Part shown: positions 8,815-16,991 of the stretch, one piece after another | Layout of the letters: every line of letters begins with the position of its first letter | How positions within the stretch are numbered: the stretch's first letter is position 1 | Assembly (NCBI RefSeq): GCF_041438865.1 | Contig: NZ_CP109450.1 | Location: 2,273,001 to 2,337,000 of the forward strand | Direction: 5' to 3' | DNA from: Streptomyces sp. NBC_01471 | GTDB taxonomy: Bacteria > Actinomycetota > Actinomycetes > Streptomycetales > Streptomycetaceae | DNA length: 64,000 nt | Program-made: the position numbers and the translations under genes | The notes under the pieces: generated by a model | What the model saw: only the letters and a program-made list of their open reading frames with translations | Told to the model about the DNA's origin: nothing | Databases searched by the model: none

Positions 8815-9546
8815 ATGACCCCCGCAGCGATCCCCGCGTACCGACGTCTCAGCGTCGAGGAGCGCCGTGTCCAGCTCCTCGACGCGGCCCTGACGCTCTT
8901 CGCGCACCGGGCGCCCGACGAGGTCTCGCTCGACGACGTCGCCGAGGCGGCCGGGGTCTCCCGGCCGCTCGTCTACCGCTACTTCCCGGGCGGCAAGCAG
9001 CAGTTGTACGAGAAGGCGCTGCGCTCGTCGGCCGACGAACTCGAACTCTGCTTCGCCGAGCCGCACACCGGCCCCCTCACCGTACGGCTGGGGCGGGTGC
9101 TCGACCGCTATCTCGCCTTCGTGGACGAGCACGACGCCGGGTTCTCCGCGCTGCTCCAGGGCGGCAGTGTCGCCGAGACGTCCCGCACCGGTGCGATCGT
9201 GGACGAGGTGCGCCGGGCCGCCGCCGAGCAGATCCTCATCCACCTCGGGGTCGGCGCACCGGGCCCGCGGCTGCGCATGATGGTCCGGACCTGGATCGCC
9301 GCCGTCGAGGCCGCCTCGCTGATCTGGCTGGACGAGGAGAAGCAGCCGCCCGTCGGCGAGCTGCGCGACTGGCTGATCGACCACCTCATCGCGCTGCTCG
9401 CGGCGACGGCCGCGACGGACCGTCAGACCGCGGCGGCGGTCAGGGCCGCGCTGTCCGGTGAACGGCCCGACGGAGCGGTCGGAGCACTGGCCCGCCGGCT
9501 GCTGCCCGTGGTGGACGAGGCCACGCGGCTGCCCGGCGGCGTCTGA
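8815..9546 (+). CDS. TetR-family regulator
   Basis: 243 residues from the ATG at 8815. The N-terminal HTH is clear ([21 protein letters not shown], then [19 protein letters not shown]). The C-terminal ligand domain is helical, with [14 protein letters not shown] and a long tail. A -10-like TACGCT ends about 7 bases before the ATG, so the message may be leaderless. It is divergent from pobA with 164 bases between the starts and probably controls it; PobR regulators elsewhere are usually IclR/AraC type, so this pairing is inference. Confidence 0.85.
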   Translation: MTPAAIPAYRRLSVEERRVQLLDAALTLFAHRAPDEVSLDDVAEAAGVSRPLVYRYFPGGKQQLYEKALRSSADELELCFAEPHTGPLTVRLGRVLDRYLAFVDEHDAGFSALLQGGSVAETSRTGAIVDEVRRAAAEQILIHLGVGAPGPRLRMMVRTWIAAVEAASLIWLDEEKQPPVGELRDWLIDHLIALLAATAATDRQTAAAVRAALSGERPDGAVGALARRLLPVVDEATRLPGGV

Positions 9547-9610
9547 CGCGAGGCCCCCGTACGCCGGCGGTGTCCGGGACGCTCCGGCGCCCCTGCGTCA
9601 GACTGGCCCG

Positions 9611-9958
9611 GTGAAGAGCGAAGAGACCCTGTTCGAGGGCGGTCCGCTGGACGGTCGGATCCTGCCCGTCCTGCTCGGCCCGACCAGCCAGCCGCCCAAG
9701 GTGTACGAGGTTCCCGTGCCGGACGCGGCGGGCGGGCCGCCGACCGTACTGGTCTACGTCCGCACCCCGGCCGGCCACAGCAGGCGGCTGGGCACCGTGC
9801 GCGGCTGGAAGTACGTGTACGCGCCGGACGGCCGGCCCCGCACGCTGAAGTGGCCCTGGTCGAAACCGGACACGACTCCGGACACCCAGCCGGACCCGAA
9901 CCCGGGCGGGACCCCGGACGTCCGGCCCGGTTCCGGGGCGGACGGCGCTCCCGAGTAG
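9611..9958 (+). CDS. Hypothetical protein with Pro/Asp-rich tail
   Basis: 115 residues from the GTG at 9611. The first 85 residues form a compact strand-rich part ([48 protein letters not shown]). The last 30 are a disordered repeat of Pro, Asp and Gly. There is no signal peptide or membrane segment. The frame continues upstream in a Trp/Arg-rich shadow of the TetR gene, which I reject as coding. Function unknown; similar short proteins occur across Streptomyces. Confidence 0.65.
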   Translation: MKSEETLFEGGPLDGRILPVLLGPTSQPPKVYEVPVPDAAGGPPTVLVYVRTPAGHSRRLGTVRGWKYVYAPDGRPRTLKWPWSKPDTTPDTQPDPNPGGTPDVRPGSGADGAPE

Positions 9959-10062
9959 GGCAGCGCGGGCCGCGCGCACCCGCTCCGCCCTGTACGGGTG
10001 ACCGGATTGGGCCGATCCGCCCACACCGGAGGTGACATCGGCTGCTTCGCCGCATGCTCGGC

Positions 10063-10085
10063 CCGGGGCGGACGGCCCGCCCCGG
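10063..10085 (+). promoter_or_regulatory. Leader hairpin before NlpC/P60 gene
   Basis: A perfect 9-bp stem (10063-10071 with 10077-10085) with a 5-base loop ends 5 bases before the GAGGTGA ribosome site at 10091. It could affect translation of the cell-wall hydrolase. I compared it by memory with the c-di-AMP (ydaO) riboswitch found before similar genes and saw no match. Confidence 0.35.
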
Positions 10086-10101
10086 AAGCAGAGGTGATGT
10101 G

Positions 10102-11316
10102 GTGTCAGGCAGACTGCTGCGGTTCATCTGTACGACGGCGCTGGCCACGGTGGTCGTCGGTGCGACCCCCGCACTGGCCGTTCCGGTCGGCCTCGGCAGC
10201 CCCGTCCCGGAACCGGGCCCGGCCGCCTCGCCCGCCCCCACCGGACCGGCCGCTCCGTCCGGTTCCGCCACTCCCGCGGCCCCCGGGGCGACCGGCCCGG
10301 TGCAGGGCGAACCGGCCCCGAAGGACCCTGCGCTCAGCGACCCCGGAGCCGCGCCCGCCGCGGCGCCCGCCGCGCCCAGTACCCCGGCCGAGGCCACCCT
10401 CACCCGGCTCCGTACCCTCTACCAGCAGTCCGAGCAGGCCGGGCAGACCTACCGCGCCACCACGGAGGCGCTCAAGCGCCAGCAGACCAAGGCGAAGAGC
10501 GTCGGGGCCGGTCTGGTGAAGGCGCGGATGGAGCTGGCCCAGAGCCGGAACGCAGCCGGCCGGCTGGCGCGCGAGCAGTACCAGGAGCAGTCCGGGCTCT
10601 CCCCCTATCTGGACCTGATGCTGGGCGGCGACCCCCAGCAGGCCCTCGACGCGGGCCACCAGATCCAGCGGGCGTCGGCCGATCTGCTGGCCAGGGCCGA
10701 ACGGCTCAGGAAGGCCGAGCAGCACGCCGGGACACTCGACACCGCGTCACGCGCCGCACTCCAGAAGAAGCAGGCGCTCGTCGCGCGGCAGAAGAAGCAG
10801 TACCGGACCGCCCAGGCCCGCCTGCGCGAGGCGGAGGCGCTGCTCGCCGGGCTCTCCCCCGACGAGGCCTCCGACGTGAAGGCCCAGGACGACGCCGACA
10901 CCAGCGCGGCCCAGAACGCACTGGACGCCTCCGGGGCACTGAGCGGACCGCAGGCATCGGCGTCGTCACAGGGCACCCGCGCGGTGGCGTACGCACTCGC
11001 CCAGGTCGGCAAGCCGTACCTCTGGGGCGCCGAGGGCCCCCGCTCCTTCGACTGCTCGGGGCTGACCTGGCGTGCCTGGGCGCACGCCGGGCGCACGATT
11101 CCCCGGACCAGCCAGGAGCAGTGGCGCCGGCTGCCCCGGGTCCCGCTGCGGTCGCTGCGCCCCGGCGACCTGATCGTCTACTTCCCGGGGGCCACCCATG
11201 TCGCCCTGTACATCGGCGGCGGCAAGGTCGTCCAGGCACCCCGCCCCGGCGCCACCGTGCGGGTCTCGCCCATCGCGGCGAACCCGATCCTCGGCGCGGT
11301 CCGCCCGGACGCCTGA
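10102..11316 (+). CDS. Secreted NlpC/P60 cell-wall endopeptidase
   Basis: 404 residues from the GTG at 10102 (GAGGTGA just upstream; GTG at 10099 also possible). The signal peptide runs from residue 1 to about 26 (LLRFICTTALATVVVGATPALA). A Pro/Ala-rich linker follows, then a long coiled coil rich in Gln, Lys and Ala, then the C-terminal NlpC/P60 domain. The catalytic Cys is in SFDCSGLTWRAW and the His in ATHVALYIGGG, with the third polar residue following near VVQAP. Such DL-endopeptidases cut peptidoglycan stem peptides in growth and sporulation. The coiled coil usually keeps the enzyme inactive or positions it. Confidence 0.9.
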   Translation: MSGRLLRFICTTALATVVVGATPALAVPVGLGSPVPEPGPAASPAPTGPAAPSGSATPAAPGATGPVQGEPAPKDPALSDPGAAPAAAPAAPSTPAEATLTRLRTLYQQSEQAGQTYRATTEALKRQQTKAKSVGAGLVKARMELAQSRNAAGRLAREQYQEQSGLSPYLDLMLGGDPQQALDAGHQIQRASADLLARAERLRKAEQHAGTLDTASRAALQKKQALVARQKKQYRTAQARLREAEALLAGLSPDEASDVKAQDDADTSAAQNALDASGALSGPQASASSQGTRAVAYALAQVGKPYLWGAEGPRSFDCSGLTWRAWAHAGRTIPRTSQEQWRRLPRVPLRSLRPGDLIVYFPGATHVALYIGGGKVVQAPRPGATVRVSPIAANPILGAVRPDA

Positions 11317-11379
11317 ACGCGGGACGTCCGAACGCGGGACGGCTGAACGGTGCGCCGGGGCCGGGCCCTGCGGGCGGTC

Positions 11380-11434
11380 TCAGGCCCCGGCGACCGAGGC
11401 CAGGTACGCGTCGGTCTTCGCCGGGTCGGAGAAG
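11380..11434 (-). repeat. attL: displaced 3' end of the monooxygenase gene
   Basis: Read on the minus strand this encodes Y-F-S-D-P-A-K-T-D-A-Y-L-A-S-V-A-G-A and a stop, against F-F-F-D-P-E-K-T-N-A-Y-L-A-S-V-A-G-A at the end of the intact gene (20681-20735). The five mismatches lie outside the 13-bp core (11399-11411). It is therefore the original chromosomal gene end, pushed away when the element inserted. Confidence 0.9.
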
Positions 11435-11451
11435 TAAGCAATCCAGGCAGC

Positions 11452-11490
11452 AAGCCCCCCACCTGCGAACTCTCCGCAGATAGGGGGCTT
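11452..11490 (-). terminator. Hairpin terminator after the integrase gene
   Basis: AAGCCCCC (11452-11459) pairs with GGGGGCTT (11483-11490), with an inner CTGCG/CGCAG stem. It lies just downstream of the integrase stop and reads as a terminator on the minus strand. Confidence 0.6.
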
Positions 11491-11502
11491 CTGACATTGC
11501 GT

Positions 11503-11521
11503 GGGCCGCCTGTGGGCCGTC
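11503..11521 (+). repeat. 19-bp terminal direct repeat, left copy (possible integrase arm site)
   Basis: GGGCCGCCTGTGGGCCGTC is found again at 20596-20614. The copies lie 92 and 86 bases inside the two att cores, where arm-type integrase sites are expected. This copy overlaps the integrase stop codon. Confidence 0.55.
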
Positions 11522-12758
11522 AGCCCTCAATCGGGGCCCGGTGGTAGGCCGTCGCGATGGCCTTCCGTGTGCGCTCCTGGCTGCTCGGCATCAGGTGGGC
11601 GTACACCCTCAGCGTCATGGCCGGGTCACTGTGTCCGAGGTACTCGCTCACCGCCTTGATGTTCTCCCCGCCGTCGAGAAGAGCGGAGGCGTAGAAGTGG
11701 CGGAGAGCGTGCATCCCGTGCTCCCGTGCCGCGTCGTAACCGTCCTCGGGAGTCTCGGGCTCTGGGATGACTCCCGCGGCGACGAGTGCGGGTTTCCACG
11801 CGCCTTCGTTGAGCGAGGTGCGCCAGACGTGGTTGCCCATCAACGCGCTGAAGACCAGGTTCTTGGTCACCTTCGGGGCGTCAGCACGCCTCCACGGCAG
11901 CATGATCTCAACCGGCCTGTACTGCTTCATGTGTGCCTTGATGGCGTCGGCCACGGGGCCCGGAAGTGGCACGTCCCGGGGCTTCCCGCCCTTGGGCGGT
12001 GCGAAAACAGGCTTGTTCCGGCTGAGCTTGAGTTGCTGCACCACATGAAGGGTGTTGGTCTCGAAGTCGAAGGCGTCCACGGTCACACCCAAGATCTCGC
12101 TCTGCCGCATCCCGCAACCCGCCCCCAGGTCGACCATCGCCTGATACCGGTCCGGCATACCGGCCTGGACGGCGAACACCCGCTCGGCGCTCCAGGGTTC
12201 GACCCGCTTCCGCTCAACAATCGGCTGTTTGACTGAACGAACGGAGCACGGATTGCGATTCAGGTACGCGTCGTCAACGGCGGCGCTAAGCACCGCTCGG
12301 ACATTGGAGTAGATCGTTCGCGCATAGGTACCAGGAATCCCGCGCTGTTCGAGCGTGGCCACCCATTCGCGAACATGTTCCGGCTGGAATGAACCGAGCG
12401 GGCGCGACCCGATGTGCGGGAAGGCGTGCAGCGTGAGCTGAGATTCCATCGAAGCCACCCAGCTCGGCTCGGATCCCTGCGCCTTGAGCCACTTCTCCGC
12501 GTACTGCCGGAAGGTGATTCGGCCGGCGCGCGGGTCGACGTACTGGCCTCGGGTCATGTCGGCTTCGATCTGTGCGAGCCAGGATTCAGCGAGTCGTTTC
12601 TGACCGTCGCGGAAGGACTTGGACTTCTCGGTGCCGTCGGGGCCGACGTAGCGGGCGCGGTAGCGCAAGCCGGTGCCGTGGCGGTCGGTCTTGATCCGGG
12701 TGGTCTTGCCATCGGTGGTGGTGGTCTTGTACCAGCGGTCTTGGATGTGGCCTGCCAC
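11520..12758 (-). CDS. int: Tyrosine integrase
   Basis: 412 residues from the GTG at 12758, which has AGGAAGAGG upstream; the open frame to 12902 runs through a repeat block and is not needed. Order: an Arm-type N-terminus with GLRYRARYVGPDGTEKSKSF (AP2-like DNA-binding strand region), a core-binding SAM-like domain (TFRQYAEKWLKAQG), and the catalytic domain with Arg in LGAGCGMRQSEILG, H-x-x-R in MHALRHFYASALL, His in YLGHSDPAMTL and Tyr in RVYAHLMPSS. It drives integration and excision at the 3' end of the gene at 20681. It is the last gene of a leftward operon. Confidence 0.95.
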   Translation of the reverse strand: MAGHIQDRWYKTTTTDGKTTRIKTDRHGTGLRYRARYVGPDGTEKSKSFRDGQKRLAESWLAQIEADMTRGQYVDPRAGRITFRQYAEKWLKAQGSEPSWVASMESQLTLHAFPHIGSRPLGSFQPEHVREWVATLEQRGIPGTYARTIYSNVRAVLSAAVDDAYLNRNPCSVRSVKQPIVERKRVEPWSAERVFAVQAGMPDRYQAMVDLGAGCGMRQSEILGVTVDAFDFETNTLHVVQQLKLSRNKPVFAPPKGGKPRDVPLPGPVADAIKAHMKQYRPVEIMLPWRRADAPKVTKNLVFSALMGNHVWRTSLNEGAWKPALVAAGVIPEPETPEDGYDAAREHGMHALRHFYASALLDGGENIKAVSEYLGHSDPAMTLRVYAHLMPSSQERTRKAIATAYHRAPIEG

Positions 12759-12782
12759 GTGGAGCCTCTTCCTGGATTGCTG

Positions 12783-12911
12783 AGCTTGTCGTGTGGTTGT
12801 CGCTTGTCGCTTGTCTTGTCGCTTGTCGCGCTCCAGGTCAGGTGCCGTTTTCAGGCTGCTGGGGCCGCCTGGCTGGCTGTTGGCGGACAGGCGACAAGAC
12901 AAGCGACAAGG
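12783..12911. repeat. Word block CTTGTCG/CGACAAG around a CAGGTCAG core
   Basis: Several copies of CTTGTCG lie left of the core CAGGTCAG (12834-12841), and inverted copies CGACAAG lie right of it. Bases 12803-12822 and 12891-12910 are a perfect 20-bp inverted repeat with a 68-base spacer that holds the core. It fills the gap between the integrase and excisionase-like genes. It is one of the family of core-in-loop repeats in this element. Confidence 0.85.
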
Positions 12912-12925
12912 CGGGGTGCGTACGG

Positions 12926-13159
12926 TCAGGCGGCTTCAAGTGCGGTCTGCTGGCGGATCCAGTCGCGAACTGCGGCCGGGTCGTAGCGGACGTGTCGGCC
13001 GACCCGGAAGCCGATGGGGCCGGTCCGCTTCTTGCGCCAGCCGTAGACGGTCTCGATCGGGACCTTGAACATCACGGCGAGGTCTTCGGGCGTGAGGTAG
13101 CGATCCGGCAGACCCGAACGCAGCGTGGTGCGGGGGTCATTGGGCGGTTCCGTGGCCAT
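12926..13159 (-). CDS. Excisionase-like HTH protein
   Basis: 77 residues with a MerR/HTH_17-type winged helix: YLTPEDLAVMFKVPIETVYG, then WRKKRTGPIGFRVGRHVRYDP and AVRDWIRQQ. This is the usual fold of excisionases (Xis) next to tyrosine integrases in actinomycete elements. It would bend att DNA and steer the integrase toward excision. It lies upstream of int on the same strand, separated by the CTTGTCG repeat block, which might affect expression of int from the shared message. Confidence 0.8.
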   Translation of the reverse strand: MATEPPNDPRTTLRSGLPDRYLTPEDLAVMFKVPIETVYGWRKKRTGPIGFRVGRHVRYDPAAVRDWIRQQTALEAA

Positions 13160-13239
13160 GGTTGCGGTGACTCCTCGTGTCCGTGGTGCGGTGTCGGGGG
13201 TCGTACCGGGGTGCCGTCCTAGAGAGTTGGTGTAAGCCA

Positions 13240-13352
13240 GCGTCCAGAGCGACCTAGCGTCCGCACTCTCGGGTTTGTGCAGTTCAGTTGGGGTGAGATG
13301 GGTGGACGCTGGTGTGGACGCTGCGGACGCTGGACGGTTTCAGCGTCCGCAG
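13240..13352. repeat. Word block AGCGTCC/GGACGCT around a TGCAGTTCAG core
   Basis: AGCGTCC at 13240 and 13256 lies left of the variant core TGCAGTTCAG (13278-13287). Three or more GGACGCT copies lie right of it (13304-13331), then AGCGTCC again near 13342. The arms 13256-13265 and 13322-13331 form a perfect 10-bp stem with the core in the loop. A second core variant, TGCAGGTCGG, lies at 13414 over the stop codon of the ATPase gene. The same word is used again at 19.5-19.7 kb. Confidence 0.8.
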
Positions 13353-13409
13353 CGGGTGACACGTCCGGGCCGCTGTTTGGCGGCCCGGCCCGGAAGGATT
13401 CCGGTCGTG

Positions 13410-15107
13410 TCAGTGCAGGTCGGGCGGGAAGTTGTCCGGGTCTGGCGGGGGTTCTTCCGGCCAGAAGGAACCTTGGTCGGGCTCGGAGGGTGTGGACGCT
13501 GACGTGTCCTCCGGCTCGGTCCGGGTGAGGATCAGCAGGCGGCGCCGGTCGGGGTCCTGACTACGCTGCGTGTCGTCCACGGTGATCCCGATGGACCGCA
13601 GGAGCGGGGCCAGCCGCTTGACCCGCCCTGAGGCCCGGGTCGGGTCCTTGGGCCAGTCAGGAGGGCGGACTCCGCTGGCGGGTTGGAGCTGTTCGAGGAG
13701 TTGTGCGGCGGTGCCCGTCCACGTCCCGGCCCGTGTCACCAGCGCGGCGAGAGCGGTGCCGAAGGTGTCGCCTTCCAGGGCGTCGCTGGCGACGTTCGAG
13801 GATGCGGCCAGGTAGTCGGGAAGGGTCTGCCAGCCGGTGACCTGGTCGACGGCCGCCAGGACCCGAGCGAAGTCCGCCATGCGCGGCATGGAGTCCAGCC
13901 GCACCGACGGCAGAACCTCCAGCACCCCGGCCAGCAGATCCAGTAGCGCACCGAGAATCGCGGGCCGCGCCGCCTCGAACGCCGCGTCAAGTTCCTCCTC
14001 GGAGCGACGCCGGGCACCGTCGATGAGTTGCAGCTCCACCATCAGGACCCGTTCGGCCAGGTCCCCCGCGAGCGCTCCCGCGTCGATGGTCGTCATGGCC
14101 AGCACCCGCCGGAAGGAGAGCACCACCACGTCGTCATCGGTGAACAGCGCCCGGTCCACCACCCCGTCCCCGGTGACGGCCTTGCACAGGGTGTCCGACA
14201 GCCACCGGGGGATCGTGCTGATGTTGTCCAGGCACAGCGCCCACGACGTGAACGCCTGCCGGGACCACGCCTTCTCATCGCGGGGCTGGCTGCGCCTGGC
14301 GGCCGGGGAGGGGTCGACAAGGTTGATAGCCATCTGCGCTGTCATGGACTTGCCGGTCCCCTGCTCCCCCTTGCACGTCAGGATCGGGTGCGGGATGTCG
14401 GGCAGCCAGGCTGCAGCCATCCAGGCCACCATCTGACGGAACGCGCTTTCGTCCATGTTCAGCATGGAGTGGAAGCGGGCCAGGCCGTCCGGCGCCCGCG
14501 TGGGCTCGGGCATGGGTGCCATGGCTCCGGAGCGCCGGAAGAGAACCGGGGAGCGGTCCACGACTTCCCAGCGGCCAGCAGAAACGGTCACCGCCCGGCC
14601 GTCGGTGGTGCCGAGGTCGACCACGACCCTTCCGTCGGGGGTGGAGCCGACCCTCAGGTGCACCAGGACGGGGTCGTTGTCCTCCGCGATTCCTTCCAGG
14701 ACCGTCATCGCGTCCGCCAGGGCCGACTGAGAGGCAACGTCCCCCTCGAAGGTGTCCGCGTACAGCCGGGCAAGCCGCTGCCGTACGCCGGTCTTGCCCC
14801 GCAGCGGGAGCGCGAGGTTCGGACCGTCGATGGCGACCGCGTAGGGGCGGGCGTCGGTCGAGATGACGAACGTGTACCGCTCCCGCGCCAGGGCGACCAA
14901 GCGCGTAGCCGCCGACGGCTTCTTGCCCCCGTCCTCACCCGACTTGCCGCCCGACCGGCGGGCGTTCACGGTCGGCCGACCCGTGTTCACGCCGGGCCGA
15001 TCGGTGTTCACGCCGGGCCGATCGGTGTTCACGGGCGGCGGTTCGGCCGGGTTGGCGGGGTCGATCGGTCGGCGGTGGCCGTTCACGTGGTTCAGGTCGG
15101 TGTTCAT
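13410..15107 (-). CDS. Primase/helicase-type ATPase (D5-like)
   Basis: 565 residues. The N-terminal 60 residues contain VNTDRPG repeated in tandem, encoded by a 21-bp DNA repeat. A P-loop lies in LTCKGEQGTGKSMTAQMAI, followed by WALCLDNISTIPRWLSDTL (Walker B-like region) and SFRRVLAMTTIDAG with LAERVLMVEL, the order seen in D5/phage-type ATPases that follow primase domains. No primase active site is visible, so it may be a stand-alone replication helicase for the excised element. It overlaps the HNH gene by 4 bases. The DNA of its N-terminus lies inside a GTTCAC word block. Confidence 0.7.
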   Translation of the reverse strand: MNTDLNHVNGHRRPIDPANPAEPPPVNTDRPGVNTDRPGVNTGRPTVNARRSGGKSGEDGGKKPSAATRLVALARERYTFVISTDARPYAVAIDGPNLALPLRGKTGVRQRLARLYADTFEGDVASQSALADAMTVLEGIAEDNDPVLVHLRVGSTPDGRVVVDLGTTDGRAVTVSAGRWEVVDRSPVLFRRSGAMAPMPEPTRAPDGLARFHSMLNMDESAFRQMVAWMAAAWLPDIPHPILTCKGEQGTGKSMTAQMAINLVDPSPAARRSQPRDEKAWSRQAFTSWALCLDNISTIPRWLSDTLCKAVTGDGVVDRALFTDDDVVVLSFRRVLAMTTIDAGALAGDLAERVLMVELQLIDGARRRSEEELDAAFEAARPAILGALLDLLAGVLEVLPSVRLDSMPRMADFARVLAAVDQVTGWQTLPDYLAASSNVASDALEGDTFGTALAALVTRAGTWTGTAAQLLEQLQPASGVRPPDWPKDPTRASGRVKRLAPLLRSIGITVDDTQRSQDPDRRRLLILTRTEPEDTSASTPSEPDQGSFWPEEPPPDPDNFPPDLH

Positions 15108-15388
15108 GCGCTCACCCCTCGATCGGTCGGCTGTTCACAGGTGTTCAGTCGGGCGGTCCGCCGGGGGTGCGCGAGCCGACCGGCCCTCACCGCACGGCGA
15201 TCCGGGTTGCGGTGTTTCGTCTGGCCAGGGGTCGATCGTTCACGGGTCTGCCGGGCGTGAACGAGTCGGGCCAGCATCAGCCAGTTCACCTCTCCCGGAC
15301 CGAGCCGGACCGGGGCCCGCCGGGTCGACGGGTCGGTGTCGGTGACCACCGGCCGGTCGACCGTGAACACCGCCTCAGCCAGGTGAAC
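14964..15388. repeat. Word block GTTCAC/GTGAAC across a coding junction
   Basis: At least eleven copies of GTTCAC or GTGAAC lie here (for example 14964, 14985, 15006, 15027, 15081, 15133, 15238 and 15284, and inverted at 15257, 15363 and 15383). The first four are 21 bases apart, giving in-frame seven-residue repeats. A core-like TTCAGGTCGG lies at 15090-15099. The block covers the start of the ATPase gene and the end of the HNH gene, so repeats have spread through coding DNA. Confidence 0.7.
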
Positions 15389-15802
15389 AGGTGACGGGTC
15401 GGGTGCCCGATCGAGGCCACTCCCAGGCAGGTCACACCGAGGGACACCCTGCGAAATGGTTTCCGCCGGGGTGGCCCCCTCACCGGTCGGGTCGGTGTGA
15501 CGGGGGGTGTGACGCGTCTCGTCACGCAGGTCAGGCCCGTACGTCCAGACGATCAGCAGCGCCATCGACAGCGGGAGCCGATCGGCCTTGGCCTGGTTGC
15601 ACGGTCGGCAGGCGAGCACAAGCGCACCCACCGACCACGTCCGCAGCAGCGACACCGGCACGACATGATCGAGGGTCGCTTCCCGCAGCGAGGCGAACGG
15701 GCGACGGCAGTACGTGCACCGCTGGCCGTCACGGCGGGCGAGCTGGTACTTGCGGGTGCGGCGGCGCGAGGCGCTGAGGTGCTGGACTCCCACGCCTACC
15801 AC
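15104..15802 (-). CDS. HNH endonuclease
   Basis: 232 residues. The HNH core is in the first third: KYQLARRDGQRCTYC, then ATLDHVVPVSL and LVLACRPCNQAKADR, with Cys pairs for zinc and the D-H and N residues of the active site. The C-terminal half is unusual: Pro/Arg-rich, low complexity and encoded by DNA full of GTTCAC and GTGTGAC repeats. Single HNH proteins occur in phages and satellites (packaging or homing). Here it could act on the element's own repeat sites, which is speculation. Overlaps: 4 bases with the ATPase gene downstream and 7 bases with the gene upstream. Confidence 0.85.
   Translation of the reverse strand: MVGVGVQHLSASRRRTRKYQLARRDGQRCTYCRRPFASLREATLDHVVPVSLLRTWSVGALVLACRPCNQAKADRLPLSMALLIVWTYGPDLRDETRHTPRHTDPTGEGATPAETISQGVPRCDLPGSGLDRAPDPSPVHLAEAVFTVDRPVVTDTDPSTRRAPVRLGPGEVNWLMLARLVHARQTRERSTPGQTKHRNPDRRAVRAGRLAHPRRTARLNTCEQPTDRGVSA
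15427..15534. repeat. Two exact GCAGGTCA cores with GTGTGAC words
   Basis: GCAGGTCA lies at 15427-15434 and GCAGGTCAG at 15526-15534, both inside the HNH coding region. Words GTCACACC, GGTGTGAC and GTGTGACG lie between and beside them. This looks like a decayed or coding-constrained example of the core-and-word blocks. Confidence 0.6.
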
Positions 15803-16587
15803 TCCGCCCGCATCGAGCGCAGCCGCATCCCGTCAGGGCCCGCCGGCGGGGTGAGACCGATGACGTGCCCACCCGTATCAGGGCGGACGATCAGCGGCAT
15901 GGGCTGCGCCTTCGGGCCGATGGCGCGCAACAGGTCGAAGCAGAAGCGGCGCCGGTGGTAGTCCGGCAGCGCCTGCTTGTACAGCCACTCCGCATCCCGC
16001 TGCCGGTCGCCCGCCGGGCCGCCCAGCTCGGCGGACATGAACGCCCCGAGCCGGATCAGAGTCTCGGTCGGAACGGCGGTCATGCCCTCGTGGAGAGAGC
16101 GGGAGATCAGCAGGGCCCGGTGCGGGAGCTCCCGGAAGGCAGCCTGCCGGTAGCGGTGCAGGGACGACAGGTACAGGGCCACCCCGGCTTCCCCGATGCT
16201 CATGGAGCGGGAGCGGGCTCCGGCGTACCAGAACGACAGGGCCAGCCGGTAGGCGAAGCGGCGGCACTCACGAACCTCGGGAAACTCGTCCTCGGGCAAG
16301 CCCGCGAAGACCCCAGAGGCTTCCGCGATCCCCACCGGGCCGAGAGCCGCGACGGCGGTCCGCAGAGTGGCGTACAGGCCGTCCGTGGAGGGGACGGGGT
16401 AGGCGAAGCTGTCGGCCACGACCTCGAAGAGCGCGGCGGCCACCTCGTTCACGTCCAGCTCCAGGCCGTCCACAGGGACGGTGGGGAAGTCGTGTCCCGT
16501 CTGCCTACGGTCCGCCTCTGCCAAGCAGAACACCGGACCCGCCGGGGGCGTGACGTGCGCGTACAGGGCATCCAACGTCGTCGTCAT
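15796..16587 (-). CDS. Element protein of unknown function
   Basis: 263 residues. It is mostly helical, with FAYRLALSFWYAGARSRSMS, ALYLSSLHRYRQAAFRELPH and AEWLYKQALPDYHRRRFCFD. There is no membrane segment, signal peptide or recognised motif. It overlaps the genes on both sides by 4-7 bases and so belongs to the compact operon 17374 to 11520. A replication or regulatory accessory role is suggested only by position. Not recognised. Confidence 0.75.
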   Translation of the reverse strand: MTTTLDALYAHVTPPAGPVFCLAEADRRQTGHDFPTVPVDGLELDVNEVAAALFEVVADSFAYPVPSTDGLYATLRTAVAALGPVGIAEASGVFAGLPEDEFPEVRECRRFAYRLALSFWYAGARSRSMSIGEAGVALYLSSLHRYRQAAFRELPHRALLISRSLHEGMTAVPTETLIRLGAFMSAELGGPAGDRQRDAEWLYKQALPDYHRRRFCFDLLRAIGPKAQPMPLIVRPDTGGHVIGLTPPAGPDGMRLRSMRAEW

Positions 16588-16991
16588 GCCGACACCCCCC
16601 GCACGGCTCCCGCGCCCGCCAGGCTCTCGACCAGACGCTCCAGGTCATTGATGCGTTCCCGCAGGCTCTTGACGGTCGAGGACTGCACCGGCCGGTCGAA
16701 CCCCAGGCCCTCGGGCGTGGCCCGGTAGATCGAGCACAGCAGGGCCCGGTACGTCTCGTTCGGCCGTGACCGGCCGTGCTCCCAGCGCGAGAGCTGCACC
16801 TTCAGCGATGCTTCCGCCGCGACCTGCCACCCCCAGGACCGGGCCAGCAGGAGCAGAGCGCGAACCGCCTTGTCCTGCGACCACCCACGGGCGACCCGCG
16901 CCTGTCCCAGCGGAGTGTTCGCAGAACGCAGGAGGTAGGGCTGCTCCGGACGCACAACGGGAGCGGCAGCCGTGTCAAGGGCGGTCGTCAT
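16584..16991 (-). CDS. XRE-like HTH protein
   Basis: 135 residues. TPLGQARVARGWSQDKAVRA followed by QLSRWEHGRSRPNETYRALL is a Cro/C1-type helix-turn-helix with an insertion between the helices (LARSWGWQVAAEASLK). A C-terminal coiled coil (VKSLRERINDLERLVESLAG) suggests dimerisation. It overlaps both neighbours by 4 bases. It probably regulates the element's own operon. Its 3' end and the next start codon lie in a 19-base sequence that is repeated at the junction upstream (see 16984). Confidence 0.8.
   Translation of the reverse strand: MTTALDTAAAPVVRPEQPYLLRSANTPLGQARVARGWSQDKAVRALLLLARSWGWQVAAEASLKVQLSRWEHGRSRPNETYRALLCSIYRATPEGLGFDRPVQSSTVKSLRERINDLERLVESLAGAGAVRGVSA

Noticed and set aside
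9959..10101. c-di-AMP (ydaO) riboswitch before the NlpC/P60 gene
   Set aside because: The region is too short and the conserved segments that I remember are absent; only a simple hairpin is seen.
12759..12902. Longer N-terminus for the first integrase
   Set aside because: The extra part runs through the CTTGTCG repeat block and gives a low-complexity sequence; the GTG at 12758 has a good ribosome site.
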